A DNA stretch of 64,000 nucleotides. Source: Mesorhizobium sp. J8. GTDB taxonomy: Bacteria > Pseudomonadota > Alphaproteobacteria > Rhizobiales > Rhizobiaceae. Of the stretch, positions 39,795-47,686 are shown in pieces; the stretch's first letter is position 1, and every line of letters starts with the position of its first letter. The position numbers and the translations under genes were made by a program. The stretch lies in contig NZ_AP024109.1 of assembly GCF_016591715.1 (NCBI RefSeq), forward strand, positions 1,302,001 to 1,366,000, in the 5' to 3' direction. The notes below the pieces were generated by a model. That model saw only the letters and a list, made by a program, of their open reading frames with translations. It did no database searches and had not been told where the DNA came from.

Positions 39795-40823
39795 CTAGGG
39801 ACCGGCGCGCAAGGACTCCTGGGCAAGATGTGGCTTGATCCTCCCCCACAACCCAAGAATTCCATCCGGCGAGACGAAGACGATCACCAAAAACACCAGG
39901 CCGATCAGCGTGTTGAAACGCTCGGCGCCGACGATGTCGATGGCGAAGGTCTGCATCAGTATGACGACGATCGCGCCGACGAACGGCCCGATCGGGTGGC
40001 GCAGGCCGCCGATGACGGCGATGATCAGGATGTCGATCGCCACGTCGACGCCGATCGTGCCGGGCGAGACGCGTCCGTTGAACCAGACCAGAAGCACGCC
40101 CGCCAGCCCGGCAAGGACGCCGGCCAGGAACCAGGCGAAGACCTTGTGCGCAGTGACATGGTAGCCGAGCGCCCGCATCCTGCGCGGGTTGTCGCGGATC
40201 GCCTGCAAGGTCATGCCGAAGGTGGAGCGGGAGCCGTAGAGCACCGCCGCGTAGGACAGCATCGCAAGGCCGAGACAGAGGTAGTAGAACGGCTTCGGGT
40301 CCCGCCAGTTGACGCCCCAGAACACCGGCGCGTGGATGCCGGCATAGCCGGAATGGCCGTTGAAGATCGCGTAATTCTGCTGGGCGAAGTAGAAGGTCGC
40401 CGTCGCGATCGCCAGCGTGATCATAAGCGTGTAGATGCCTTCCGTGCGCACCGAGATCCAGCCGATCAGCGCCGACGACACCGCCGCCGCGGCGACCGCG
40501 AAGGGAACGACGATCCACCACGGCCAACCGAAGCCCAGCACGTTGGAATTGTTGCTGCCGAGGATGGCGACGGCGTAGGCGGCGATCCCGGCGACCGTGA
40601 TCTGCGCCAGGCTCAGCATTCCGCCATAGCCGGCCAGCAGCATCAGCGACAGCGAAAGCACGCCGAAGATCATCGAATAGCCGGCGATCTGCGTCAGGAA
40701 GAAATCCGACGCCACCAGAGGATAGACAAGGAGCGCGACAGCAAGGATGACGTGACCGGCGCCGATCTTGTCCAGCCAGTTCTGCTGCGGCGCCGCACCG
40801 TCGGCGGCAGTGGCCAGGCTCAT
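39795..40823 (-). CDS. livM: Branched-chain-type ABC transporter permease (LivM family), second island
   Basis: 342 residues, integral membrane. LivM landmarks are MLLAGYGGMLSLAQITVAGIAAY, SVRTEGIYTLMITLAIA, the RDNPRRMRALGYHVTAHK cytoplasmic loop and GLRHPIGPFVGAIVVILMQ. The start overlaps the LivH stop (ATGA). A 55-bp gap then precedes the binding-protein gene, the largest in the transporter part of the operon. Confidence 0.92.
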   Translation of the reverse strand: MSLATAADGAAPQQNWLDKIGAGHVILAVALLVYPLVASDFFLTQIAGYSMIFGVLSLSLMLLAGYGGMLSLAQITVAGIAAYAVAILGSNNSNVLGFGWPWWIVVPFAVAAAAVSSALIGWISVRTEGIYTLMITLAIATATFYFAQQNYAIFNGHSGYAGIHAPVFWGVNWRDPKPFYYLCLGLAMLSYAAVLYGSRSTFGMTLQAIRDNPRRMRALGYHVTAHKVFAWFLAGVLAGLAGVLLVWFNGRVSPGTIGVDVAIDILIIAVIGGLRHPIGPFVGAIVVILMQTFAIDIVGAERFNTLIGLVFLVIVFVSPDGILGLWGRIKPHLAQESLRAGP

Positions 40824-41869
40824 CTTGCCTTCCCCATGATGCCTTGCGGCCGCACCGCCAGCGTCACCACCATGATGACGAAGGTGAGCACCACGCCATA
40901 GGTCGGGAAGTAGACGAGGCCGATCTGCTCGGCGAGCCCGATGAGCAGGGCGCCTATCGCCGCGCCGGTGATGGAGCCCATGCCGCCGACAATGACCACG
41001 ACCAGCGAGGCAAGCAGGTAGCGCACGTCCTCGCCCGGCGCGACGGAGAGGGCCGACCCGCCGACGACGCCGGCAAAACCCGCAAGTCCGGCGCCGACCG
41101 CGAAGACGATGGCGAACACCGCATGCACGTTGACGCCCGACGCCGACAGCATGGCGCGGTCGTCGACGCCGGCGCGGATCATCATGCCGACGCGCGTCTT
41201 GTTGAGCATCAGCCAGAGCCCGACGCCGATGACGATCGCCGCCGCCAGCACCACCACCCGGTAGAGCGGATAGGTGAGGAAAACGGAGGCGCCGTTCGAG
41301 CGCACCGCGGTGATGACCGGCAAGGTCAAGGCGCCGTCGAGCCATTCCGGCGTGGCGATCTGGTAGGTGCCGCCGGCCCACACCGCCAGCATCAGGTCGG
41401 CGGCGACGATCGAGATGCCGATGGTGACGAGGGTCTGCCTGAGATCGTCGCCCTCCAGGCGGCGGAAGACGAAAACCTGCATGACGACGCCGATGATCGC
41501 CAGCACCACGAAACCCGCCGCGACGCCGAGCAGCCAATAACCGGTGCGGCTGGTCACCTCGTAGCCGATATAGGCGCCAAGCAGGTAGAGCGAGCCATGC
41601 GCCAGGTTGATGTTGCGCATCAGGCCGAAGATCAGCGTGAACCCGCTGGCGACCAGGAAATAGAGGCCGGCCAGCGTCAGGCCGTTGAGGATGGCGCTGA
41701 CGAAAGCCTTCTTGGAGATCAGGACCGCGTTCAGCCATTGGGGCCAGACGGCGAAGACCAGCCAGGCGACGATCGCTGCGGCGAGCAGTCCGACAAGGCC
41801 CCAGGCCTGGCGGCGCGTCACGCCGCCGCCAGACAGCGACGAGGACGATGGCTGGTCGAGTATGCTCAT
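40820..41869 (-). CDS. livH: Branched-chain-type ABC transporter permease (LivH family), second island
   Basis: 349 residues, longer than the first island's LivH by about 60 residues because of an N-terminal extension (1-60) that contains an extra hydrophobic segment LVGLLAAAIVAWLVFAVWP. The LivH core starts at AFVSAILNGLTLAGLYFLVA and shows LIFGLMRNINLAHGSLYLLG, AGVDDRAMLSASGVNVHAVF and GGMGSITGAAIGALLIG. Overlaps the amidohydrolase stop by 4 bp, so transport and catabolism are translationally coupled. Confidence 0.92.
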   Translation of the reverse strand: MSILDQPSSSSLSGGGVTRRQAWGLVGLLAAAIVAWLVFAVWPQWLNAVLISKKAFVSAILNGLTLAGLYFLVASGFTLIFGLMRNINLAHGSLYLLGAYIGYEVTSRTGYWLLGVAAGFVVLAIIGVVMQVFVFRRLEGDDLRQTLVTIGISIVAADLMLAVWAGGTYQIATPEWLDGALTLPVITAVRSNGASVFLTYPLYRVVVLAAAIVIGVGLWLMLNKTRVGMMIRAGVDDRAMLSASGVNVHAVFAIVFAVGAGLAGFAGVVGGSALSVAPGEDVRYLLASLVVVIVGGMGSITGAAIGALLIGLAEQIGLVYFPTYGVVLTFVIMVVTLAVRPQGIMGKAR

Positions 41870-43206
41870 GCGGTCAGCCGCCGTCGCTGCTCGTTCATGC
41901 GCGGCGCCTTGTGGAACTTGCCGTCCTTCATGATGGCGAGGATGCGGTTCTTGTCCTGCAGGATGCGCACGTCGGCGATCGGATCGCCGTCGATCAGAAG
42001 GATGTCGGCGAGATAGCCTTCCTTGATCAGGCCGAGCTCGTCGCCCATGCCCATGATCTGGCCGCCATATTTGGTCGCGGCCTGGATCGCCTCCATCGGC
42101 GAGAAGCCGAGCATTTCGACGAAGGTCTGGATGTCCTTGGCGTTGGTGCCTTGCGGCGTCCATGCGAAGCCGTAGTCACCGCCGATCAGGACGCGGATGC
42201 CGCGCCGGTGCATCTTCTTCATCGTATCGATGCACATTTCCAGCTCGCGCTCATATTCGAGCGAGAGCGGTGAGCCGGGCTTGATGCCCCATTGCTCGGC
42301 ATGGCGTGCGGTATTGATCAGCCAGGCGATGCCGGGCGCGACGAAGTGCTTGTCCTTGACCGCCTCCAGCATGTCGAGGGCTTCCTCGTCGGCGAAGGAG
42401 GCGTGGTAGATGTTCTGGATGCCGTGGCGGATGCATTGCTTGACCGAGCCGGAAGAGCGCGCATGCGCCGACAACACCTTGTTGCGGCAGCGTGCCTCGG
42501 AAGCGGCCATCGCCACTTCTTCCTCGGACATCGGGGTTTCCTCCGCGCCCATGCCGGTGATGCTCTCGCCGGAGAGGTTGAGCTTGATGGAATCGACGCC
42601 GTATTTGATCAACTGGCGCACCGTGCGGCGGATTTCCTCCGGACCGGAAACGACGATGCCGAGATTGAGGCCCTCATGCGGGATATGCGAGGGCGCGGAA
42701 TCGCCGAGGCCGCCGACCGTGGTGATCTCCGGACCGGCCGCGAGGTAACGCGGGCCTGGAAACCGGCCTTGGTTGATGAATTTCTTGGCGACGACGTCGA
42801 GCCGCGGCTTGGCGGCGGCAGCGCCCCGGCCTGCGGTGAAGCCGGCATCGAGCACCAGCTTGGCCATCTCCATGGTGACCAGCATGTGCTCCTCGATCTC
42901 CATCATCTGGATGGGATCGATGCCGGGCGCGTTGTTCCAGGACAGATGCAGATGCGCGTCGATCATGCCGGGCATCAGCGTCGCGCCCATGCCGTCGATC
43001 ACGGTGGCGCCCCCCGGCGCGGAGGTGCCGTAGGAAGACGACGAGGAGGCGCCGAAGCGCGACGAGCCCTTGGTGATCTGCTTGATGCGGTTGCCCTGCA
43101 CCAGCACTTCGCCGGTGTAGGGGTATTCACCCGTGGCGTCGAGCACGCGCACATTGGTGAAGAGCGTGCTTCCCGACCCATTTCCGCCCCAGCTTTCGTC
43201 TGCCAT
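41866..43206 (-). CDS. Metal-dependent amidohydrolase (imidazolonepropionase/prolidase-like)
   Basis: 446 residues from MADESWGGNG. The binuclear amidohydrolase ligands are all readable: HxH in GMIDAHLHLSW, the carboxylated Lys candidate in DSIKLNLSGE, His in LSAHARSSG, His in NIYHASFADEE, and the catalytic Asp in IGGDYGFAWTP. An unusual Ser run (GASSSSSYG, about 50-58) lies in the N-terminal beta-sandwich. This subgroup acts on cyclic amides and on dipeptide-like or organophosphate compounds, so the substrate is open. No signal peptide. Coupled to LivH downstream and 52 bp after the alpha/beta hydrolase. Confidence 0.87.
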   Translation of the reverse strand: MADESWGGNGSGSTLFTNVRVLDATGEYPYTGEVLVQGNRIKQITKGSSRFGASSSSSYGTSAPGGATVIDGMGATLMPGMIDAHLHLSWNNAPGIDPIQMMEIEEHMLVTMEMAKLVLDAGFTAGRGAAAAKPRLDVVAKKFINQGRFPGPRYLAAGPEITTVGGLGDSAPSHIPHEGLNLGIVVSGPEEIRRTVRQLIKYGVDSIKLNLSGESITGMGAEETPMSEEEVAMAASEARCRNKVLSAHARSSGSVKQCIRHGIQNIYHASFADEEALDMLEAVKDKHFVAPGIAWLINTARHAEQWGIKPGSPLSLEYERELEMCIDTMKKMHRRGIRVLIGGDYGFAWTPQGTNAKDIQTFVEMLGFSPMEAIQAATKYGGQIMGMGDELGLIKEGYLADILLIDGDPIADVRILQDKNRILAIMKDGKFHKAPRMNEQRRRLTA

Positions 43207-43258
43207 AACAAGCCTCCCAACTTGCCGAGCGCGTAATATTACGCCCGATGCGAAATCC

Positions 43259-44038
43259 TCACCTATCAACCCGTCTCAAAAAATCGGCGAGCTTCGAGCT
43301 GCTCTCGCGCGGACTTTCCACCGTGGCCCAGTGTCCGCACCGATCGATCGACGAGAATACGGCTCCCTTGATCTTGTCGGCAAGCGCCTGGGCGACGCCC
43401 GGCGGATTGACCGTGTCGGCATCGCCGGTGACGAGCAGGGTCGGCGCCGAAATCCGGCGCGCATCGACCGCCGTGGCTTTCGCCAACGCCTCACAGGTGC
43501 GGGCATAGGATTCGGGATCCTGACGGGTGATCGATTCCCGCACGAAGGCCGCCGCCGCCGGCGACGTCTCCCTGGTGTGCGCCGAGATTGCGTTGGCGAC
43601 GATCTGATCGGCGATGTCGGCGATGCCGCCGGAACGCGCCAGGCGCGCCCGGTTGCCGAGCCCTTGCCGGGTTGCCTCGCCGGGTTCTGCCAGGGCGCCG
43701 AACAGCGTCAGCGACTTTACCAGCGCCGGCTGCGTCGCGGCAATCTGCTGGCACACGATGGTGCCCATCGAATGGCCTACGAAATGCGCCGACGCGACAC
43801 CCATGCCGCCCATGGCGCGGATCACGGCTTCGCTCATCCCCTCGATTGTGAGCGGCTCGATCGGCCGTGGCGAGCGGCCCGAGCCGGGCAGGTCGAGCCG
43901 GATGACGCGGTAGCCGGAGAGCGCGCCCATCTGCGGCTGGAACATGTTCGAGGTTCCGCCGAGGCCGTGGATCATCACCACGGCCGCGCCTTCGCCGGTT
44001 ACTTCCGCAACGACCTGGCCGACAGTCACGCTCGTCAT
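43259..44038 (-). CDS. Alpha/beta hydrolase (enol-lactonase-like)
   Basis: 259 residues. Oxyanion HG motif in IHGLGGTSNMF, nucleophile elbow VGHSMGTIV, acid in VTGDADTVNPP and the last His in DRCGHWATVE make a complete Ser-Asp-His triad. Length and cap region resemble 3-oxoadipate enol-lactonase (PcaD) and meta-cleavage hydrolases. It starts within the stop of the FAH-family gene (ATGA). In this operon it would act before or after the FAH-type step on a ring-opened acid; that is inference. Confidence 0.87.
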   Translation of the reverse strand: MTSVTVGQVVAEVTGEGAAVVMIHGLGGTSNMFQPQMGALSGYRVIRLDLPGSGRSPRPIEPLTIEGMSEAVIRAMGGMGVASAHFVGHSMGTIVCQQIAATQPALVKSLTLFGALAEPGEATRQGLGNRARLARSGGIADIADQIVANAISAHTRETSPAAAAFVRESITRQDPESYARTCEALAKATAVDARRISAPTLLVTGDADTVNPPGVAQALADKIKGAVFSSIDRCGHWATVESPRESSSKLADFLRRVDR

Positions 44039-44913
44039 TGCGGCCTCTCCACGAAACGGTTCTCCAGCGTGCCGATGCCGTCGATCTCGATGCGCACGAC
44101 GTCGCCGGGCTTGAGATATCTGGGCGGATCGAAACCGATGCCGACCCCGACGGGCGTGCCGGTGGCGATGATGTCGCCGGGCTTCAGCGTGATGCCTTGC
44201 GAGAGCGTGGCGATGATCGTCGGTATATCGAAGATGAGCAGCGATATCCGGGAGTCCTGGCGCAGGTCCTCATTGACGAAACAGCGGATGCCGGCGTTGG
44301 CGATGTCGAACTCGTCCTTGCTGACGGCCCACGGACCCATCGGACAGAACGTGTCCTGCGATTTGCCGATCAGCCACTGGCTGTATTTGCCTTGCAGGTC
44401 GCGCGCCGTGACGTCGTTGACGATCGTATAGCCCCAGACGTGGTCGAGGGCGTCCTCCTTCGAGATGCCGCGGCCGCCCTTGCCGATGATGACGGCAAGC
44501 TCCGCCTCATAGTCGATCGCCGTCGACACGGAGGAGTCGATCAGCACGCTGGCGTGGTTGGGGACGACCGATTCCGGCACCTTCGAGAAGATGATCGGAT
44601 GCTTCGGCACCGCCCCGGCGCCGGCGCTGGAATCGAAGCCGCTGCGCGCAAACTCGTGCGCGTGCTCGTGATAGTTCTTGCCGACGCAGAAGATATTGCG
44701 GCGCGGCTGTGGAATCGGCGCCTCGATCTCCACGCTCGCCAGCGGGATCGGGGAAAGGGTGCGCGGCAGCCCGGCTCCGTTGCGCTCGATCAGCGCGAGC
44801 AACCCGGCCGCGGCGCGCTCGACGGGGAAGTCGAAGGGGGCGACGGTCTGGGCGGCAAGATCGACCACGCCGACCCGCCTTTCGCCGGCGAGCGAGAAAG
44901 TCGCGACCCGCAT
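44035..44913 (-). CDS. Fumarylacetoacetate hydrolase (FAH) family protein
   Basis: 292 residues from MRVATFSLAG, preceded by GGGAGGAA. The C-terminal FAH domain (about 75-285) has the metal-site sequence DYEAELAVIIGK, GYTIVNDVTARDLQ, FCPMGPWAV and GTPVGVG. Members split carbon-carbon bonds of 1,3-diketo acids or decarboxylate and hydrate related acids, for example in tyrosine or homoprotocatechuate catabolism. First gene of the second island's operon, divergent from the GntR regulator, with direct-repeat operator candidates just upstream. The exact substrate is not readable. Confidence 0.9.
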   Translation of the reverse strand: MRVATFSLAGERRVGVVDLAAQTVAPFDFPVERAAAGLLALIERNGAGLPRTLSPIPLASVEIEAPIPQPRRNIFCVGKNYHEHAHEFARSGFDSSAGAGAVPKHPIIFSKVPESVVPNHASVLIDSSVSTAIDYEAELAVIIGKGGRGISKEDALDHVWGYTIVNDVTARDLQGKYSQWLIGKSQDTFCPMGPWAVSKDEFDIANAGIRCFVNEDLRQDSRISLLIFDIPTIIATLSQGITLKPGDIIATGTPVGVGIGFDPPRYLKPGDVVRIEIDGIGTLENRFVERPQ

Positions 44914-44925
44914 GAAGTTCCTCCC

Positions 44926-44946
44926 GTGAACCAATTATGAGCCAAT
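44926..44946 (-). promoter_or_regulatory. Direct-repeat operator candidate upstream of FAH operon
   Basis: On the minus strand the sequence is ATTGGCTCATA followed by ATTGGTTCAC: two copies of ATTGGNTCA with an 11-bp period, 13 bp before the FAH start. A near copy, ATTGGCTTA, lies at 44977-44985. The same arrangement occurs at 45098-45118 in front of the regulator. Confidence 0.6.
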
Positions 44947-45097
44947 TTTCGGCTCTTTTGAAACACGCTAGCGCCAATTGGCTTAGGCCGCAAGCCGGAT
45001 TCTGATTGGTTTCATCAAATATTCCAACGCCTGAGACATGCGAACGCTGAGATGCTTGCGACTTGCACGATGGACGGGAGCAAGAAAAGCTGCTATA

Positions 45098-45118
45098 AAT
45101 GGTTCACTATTGGATCAG
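45098..45118 (+). promoter_or_regulatory. Direct-repeat operator candidate upstream of GntR regulator
   Basis: AATGGTTCACT then ATTGGATCAG: two copies of (A)TTGGNTCA or TGGTTCA type with the same roughly 11-bp period as the pair at 44926-44946. It ends 15 bp before the regulator ATG at 45133, which also argues against the longer upstream start of that gene. Suggests autoregulation. Confidence 0.6.
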
Positions 45119-45132
45119 ATAAGCTGCCAAAT

Positions 45133-45804
45133 ATGCCTAAACTGGTTGCCAACGATATCGCCATTGCCTTGAAGAAGCGCATTTCTCTGGGCGAGTGGCT
45201 GGAGAACGGCCGCATGCCGCCGGAGCGCGACCTCGCCAGCGAGTTCGGCGTGGCGCGCAATACGGTGCGGCGCGCCGTCAGCATGCTGGAGGATGACGGC
45301 ACGGTCGTTCGCCATGTGGGCCGCGGGACCTTTTTGACGGCGGGCAACCCCGATTCCATGGCCGCGACCGTCGCGCGCATGGAAGGAACCAGCCCCGCGG
45401 ACATGATGGAGATCAGGCAGTTGCTGGAGCCGGCGGCGGCGTCCTTCGCCGCGACCAACGCCAGTGCCGGCGAATTGAACGCCGTGCGCGAGGCGCACAA
45501 GATCGCCTGCGCGTCGCAGGATATGCCCACTTTTGAGCACTGGGACGCGGAATTCCACCACCGCATCTTCGCATGCTCGCGCAACGACTTCCTCAAGGAG
45601 ATCCACAATCTCATGCGCATCCTGCGCAATCAGCGGCCATGGTTCGAGATGAAGAAGCGTTCCTTCTCGGAGGAACGCCGCGCCACCTATTGCGGCGAGC
45701 ACCAGCTCGTCCTGGATGCGTTGCTGGCGCGCGACTCCGAAGGCGCCAGCGCTGCCATGCTGACGCATCTGAGGACGGTCGAGCGCAATCTTCTGGGGAG
45801 GTAG
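45133..45804 (+). CDS. GntR-family regulator, FCD subfamily
   Basis: 223 residues from MPKLVANDIAIALKKRI. The N-terminal winged helix shows MPPERDLASEFGVARNTVRRAVSMLEDDGTVVRHVGRGTFL (about 28-70, in two parts: PPERDLA and the recognition helix RNTVRRAVSML). The FCD effector domain (about 85-215) has EIRQLLEPAAASFAA, DAEFHHRIFACSRN and CGEHQLVLDALLARD, with Asp and three His typical of the metal site. A start at 45052 is possible in frame but would place the operator repeats inside the gene. It should control the divergent FAH-to-LivF/Tm-1 operon in response to a carboxylic acid. Confidence 0.9.
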   Translation: MPKLVANDIAIALKKRISLGEWLENGRMPPERDLASEFGVARNTVRRAVSMLEDDGTVVRHVGRGTFLTAGNPDSMAATVARMEGTSPADMMEIRQLLEPAAASFAATNASAGELNAVREAHKIACASQDMPTFEHWDAEFHHRIFACSRNDFLKEIHNLMRILRNQRPWFEMKKRSFSEERRATYCGEHQLVLDALLARDSEGASAAMLTHLRTVERNLLGR

Positions 45805-46170
45805 CCGCCCGGACGGCGGAGCCCGAGTCGACATTGCATGAGGATGCCACTATATAGCGCCTGCTCCGGCTGAGGCCGGGGCGGCATCGACCGGGAAACC
45901 GCGATACGGTTTGTGATACAAATGCGCTGTCAAAGTTAGAAAAAAGCAAGCAAAAACAACAATAGCGGCCTATCGCTCCCGGCCAGCGATCCCATCATTC
46001 TCAATGATCTGAACGTGCACCTCGACCCTCTCCATTCCTTCGGCTCCGCGTCTCACGAGCAAGATGTCTTGCCGGTCGAGGCCGACTCGGCTCGAATGGG
46101 GCATGCCTTCTGTGCGGGGGGGCGGACGTTCATGGCTACCAACCGGCTTTGCCGCTAGGGAAAAAGCAAT
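45805..46170. other. Intergenic region with a GntR-type operator-like site
   Basis: 366 bp between the GntR regulator and the DUF768 gene. It contains TTGTGATACAAATGC (45911-45925), matching the tandem motif at 20961-20990, and after it an A-rich tract and a CAGCGATCCCA stretch that also resemble the sequence following the other site. No credible gene; a minus-strand frame at 45970-46233 lacks any family resemblance. Confidence 0.55.
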
Positions 46171-46425
46171 ATGAGTGAACATGCGATCGAGTTTTTGCGC
46201 GGATGGATTGGCGAGAAAGTCCAATGCCAGCATTCGCCGATCAAGATCGACAAGCAGGCAGAGACCCTCGCCAAGGAATGCTGCGCCAAGGCCGCCGAGG
46301 CAGGCATTCTGCTCGAGGACATCCAGGAAGAGGTCGGCGACATCCAGGAATTGATCGCGTCGCGCCTCGAGGAGGCCGCCGAAGAGGGCGGCAGCGAAGC
46401 ACGACCCGACAAGGCTGCGGAATAA
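46171..46425 (+). CDS. DUF768-family small protein
   Basis: 84 residues, acidic and helical. The opening MSEHAIEFLRGWIGEKV and the later AEAGILLEDIQEEVGDIQELIASRL match the DUF768 pattern (start MSE.G.dFL..Wi, then a.GI...eieEdvg....i...i), a family I know mainly from Mesorhizobium, usually in many scattered copies. Function unknown; probably cytoplasmic. A Cys pair (KECCAK) sits mid-protein. Transcribed alone, with a palindromic repeat starting 12 bp after its stop. Confidence 0.75.
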   Translation: MSEHAIEFLRGWIGEKVQCQHSPIKIDKQAETLAKECCAKAAEAGILLEDIQEEVGDIQELIASRLEEAAEEGGSEARPDKAAE

Positions 46426-46436
46426 ATTGCCAGCCT

Positions 46437-46535
46437 AGAGCAATTCCAGGAAAAATGTGAGCGGTTTTCCGCCCGGAATTGCGTAAAACAATGAAATAGA
46501 GCATTTCACCGTTTCCGTGAAACCGTGAAATGCTC
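46437..46535 (+). repeat. Rhizobial palindromic intergenic repeat, full copy B
   Basis: Same two-hairpin layout as the copy at 30847: outer arms GCAATTCC/GGAATTGC with inner GGAAAA...TTTTCC, then GAGCATTTCAC...GTGAAATGCTC with GTTTCCGTGAAAC between. It lies between DUF768 and the convergent DmpA-type gene and could also serve as a transcript-end structure. Confidence 0.85.
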
Positions 46536-46560
46536 AGGCGCGGGCCGGCGGCGGTATCCT

Positions 46561-47679
46561 TTAGCCGAACATCTCCTTCAGCCGGTCCTTCGGCAGCGCC
46601 GGCACGAAATTGCCGTCGCGTCCGGTCATATCCTCGTTGGCGATCAATGCATTGAGGATCGCCTCCTCGACGCCTTGCACGACCGCTTCGAAGAACGGGT
46701 CGATGTCGACGTCCGGGATGAACTCCGCGCGTCCGATGCGCCCGGAAGCGCCAAGCGCCGCCTCGGGATTGCCGGTCGAGAAGGCGAGAAAAATGTCGCC
46801 CGAGCTGTGATAGCCATAGCCGCCGGTCATGGCGATGCCGAGCGGCACGCGCCGGGCGAGCCGCTTCATCTGATGCGGCAGGAGCGGCGCGTCGGTAGCG
46901 ACGACGGCGATGATCGAACCCTTTTCGGCGCGTGCCGTCGCCTCGCGGATCGCCGGCTCGACAAGCTCCTGCCCGATGCGCCGGCCACGAATGGTGAAAT
47001 TGCGCCGTTGGCCGAAATTCGACTGCACGAACACGCCCAGCATGTAGCGCCTGTCTTTCCATGCGACGACGCGCGAGGCGGTGCCGGATCCGGCCTTGAA
47101 GCCGAAGGTGATCATGCCGGTGCCGCCGCCGACGCTGCCTTCCTCGATGGCCCCGCCGCTGGCGCTGTCGATCGCTCTTGTCACATGTTCCGCGCTTACA
47201 TGATGGCCGTTGATGTCGTTGAGGAAGCCGTCATAGGTCTCGGCCGCCACCGGCAGGCCCCAGCCTGTATCGAGCGCGGCCGGCAACGCCTTGTGCATCC
47301 AGCGCAGCGTGGCGTCGCGGGTGACGCCGCAGGAATGCGTGTTGGTGATGGTGACCGGGAAGTTGAACGCGCCGGTCTCCTCGATGATATGCGTGCCCGT
47401 CAGCTCGCCATTGCCGTTCTGGCTGAACACGCCGGCGAAAGCCGGTGTCGCCAGCTCTTCGACCGGCCTTGGCAGGATCGCGGTGACGCCGGTACGCACC
47501 GGTCCCTTGCCGACCTGCAGCGGACCGTCGCCGGAAATCAGCGTCGTATAGCCCACCGACACGCCCGGAACGTCGGTGATGGCGTTGAAACGGCCCGGCG
47601 TACCGTCGAGCGCGATGCCGAAGGCGCGCAGGCGCGGCTTGCCGGACGGGGTGCGAAGATGCGGGTCGTGATTGCTCAT
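46561..47679 (-). CDS. P1/DmpA-family (S58) N-terminal nucleophile aminopeptidase
   Basis: 372 residues from MSNHDPHLRT. DmpA-family marks are ITDVPGVSVGYTTL, NTHSCGVTRDATLRWMH, EEGSVGGGTGMITFGFKAG, the GSGTASRVV region where members of this family cleave themselves to make the active two-subunit enzyme, and TDAPLLPHQMKRLARR. DmpA removes N-terminal D-Ala or Gly, and relatives hydrolyse beta-peptides. I cannot fix the exact cleavage residue by eye. No signal peptide. Only 7 bp from xseA on the same strand, which may be chance or weak co-transcription. Confidence 0.88.
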   Translation of the reverse strand: MSNHDPHLRTPSGKPRLRAFGIALDGTPGRFNAITDVPGVSVGYTTLISGDGPLQVGKGPVRTGVTAILPRPVEELATPAFAGVFSQNGNGELTGTHIIEETGAFNFPVTITNTHSCGVTRDATLRWMHKALPAALDTGWGLPVAAETYDGFLNDINGHHVSAEHVTRAIDSASGGAIEEGSVGGGTGMITFGFKAGSGTASRVVAWKDRRYMLGVFVQSNFGQRRNFTIRGRRIGQELVEPAIREATARAEKGSIIAVVATDAPLLPHQMKRLARRVPLGIAMTGGYGYHSSGDIFLAFSTGNPEAALGASGRIGRAEFIPDVDIDPFFEAVVQGVEEAILNALIANEDMTGRDGNFVPALPKDRLKEMFG

Positions 47680-47686
47680 GCAGACC

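Noticed and set aside
45970..46233. 87-residue minus-strand frame upstream of DUF768
   Set aside because: No family resemblance and overlaps the DUF768 start on the other strand.
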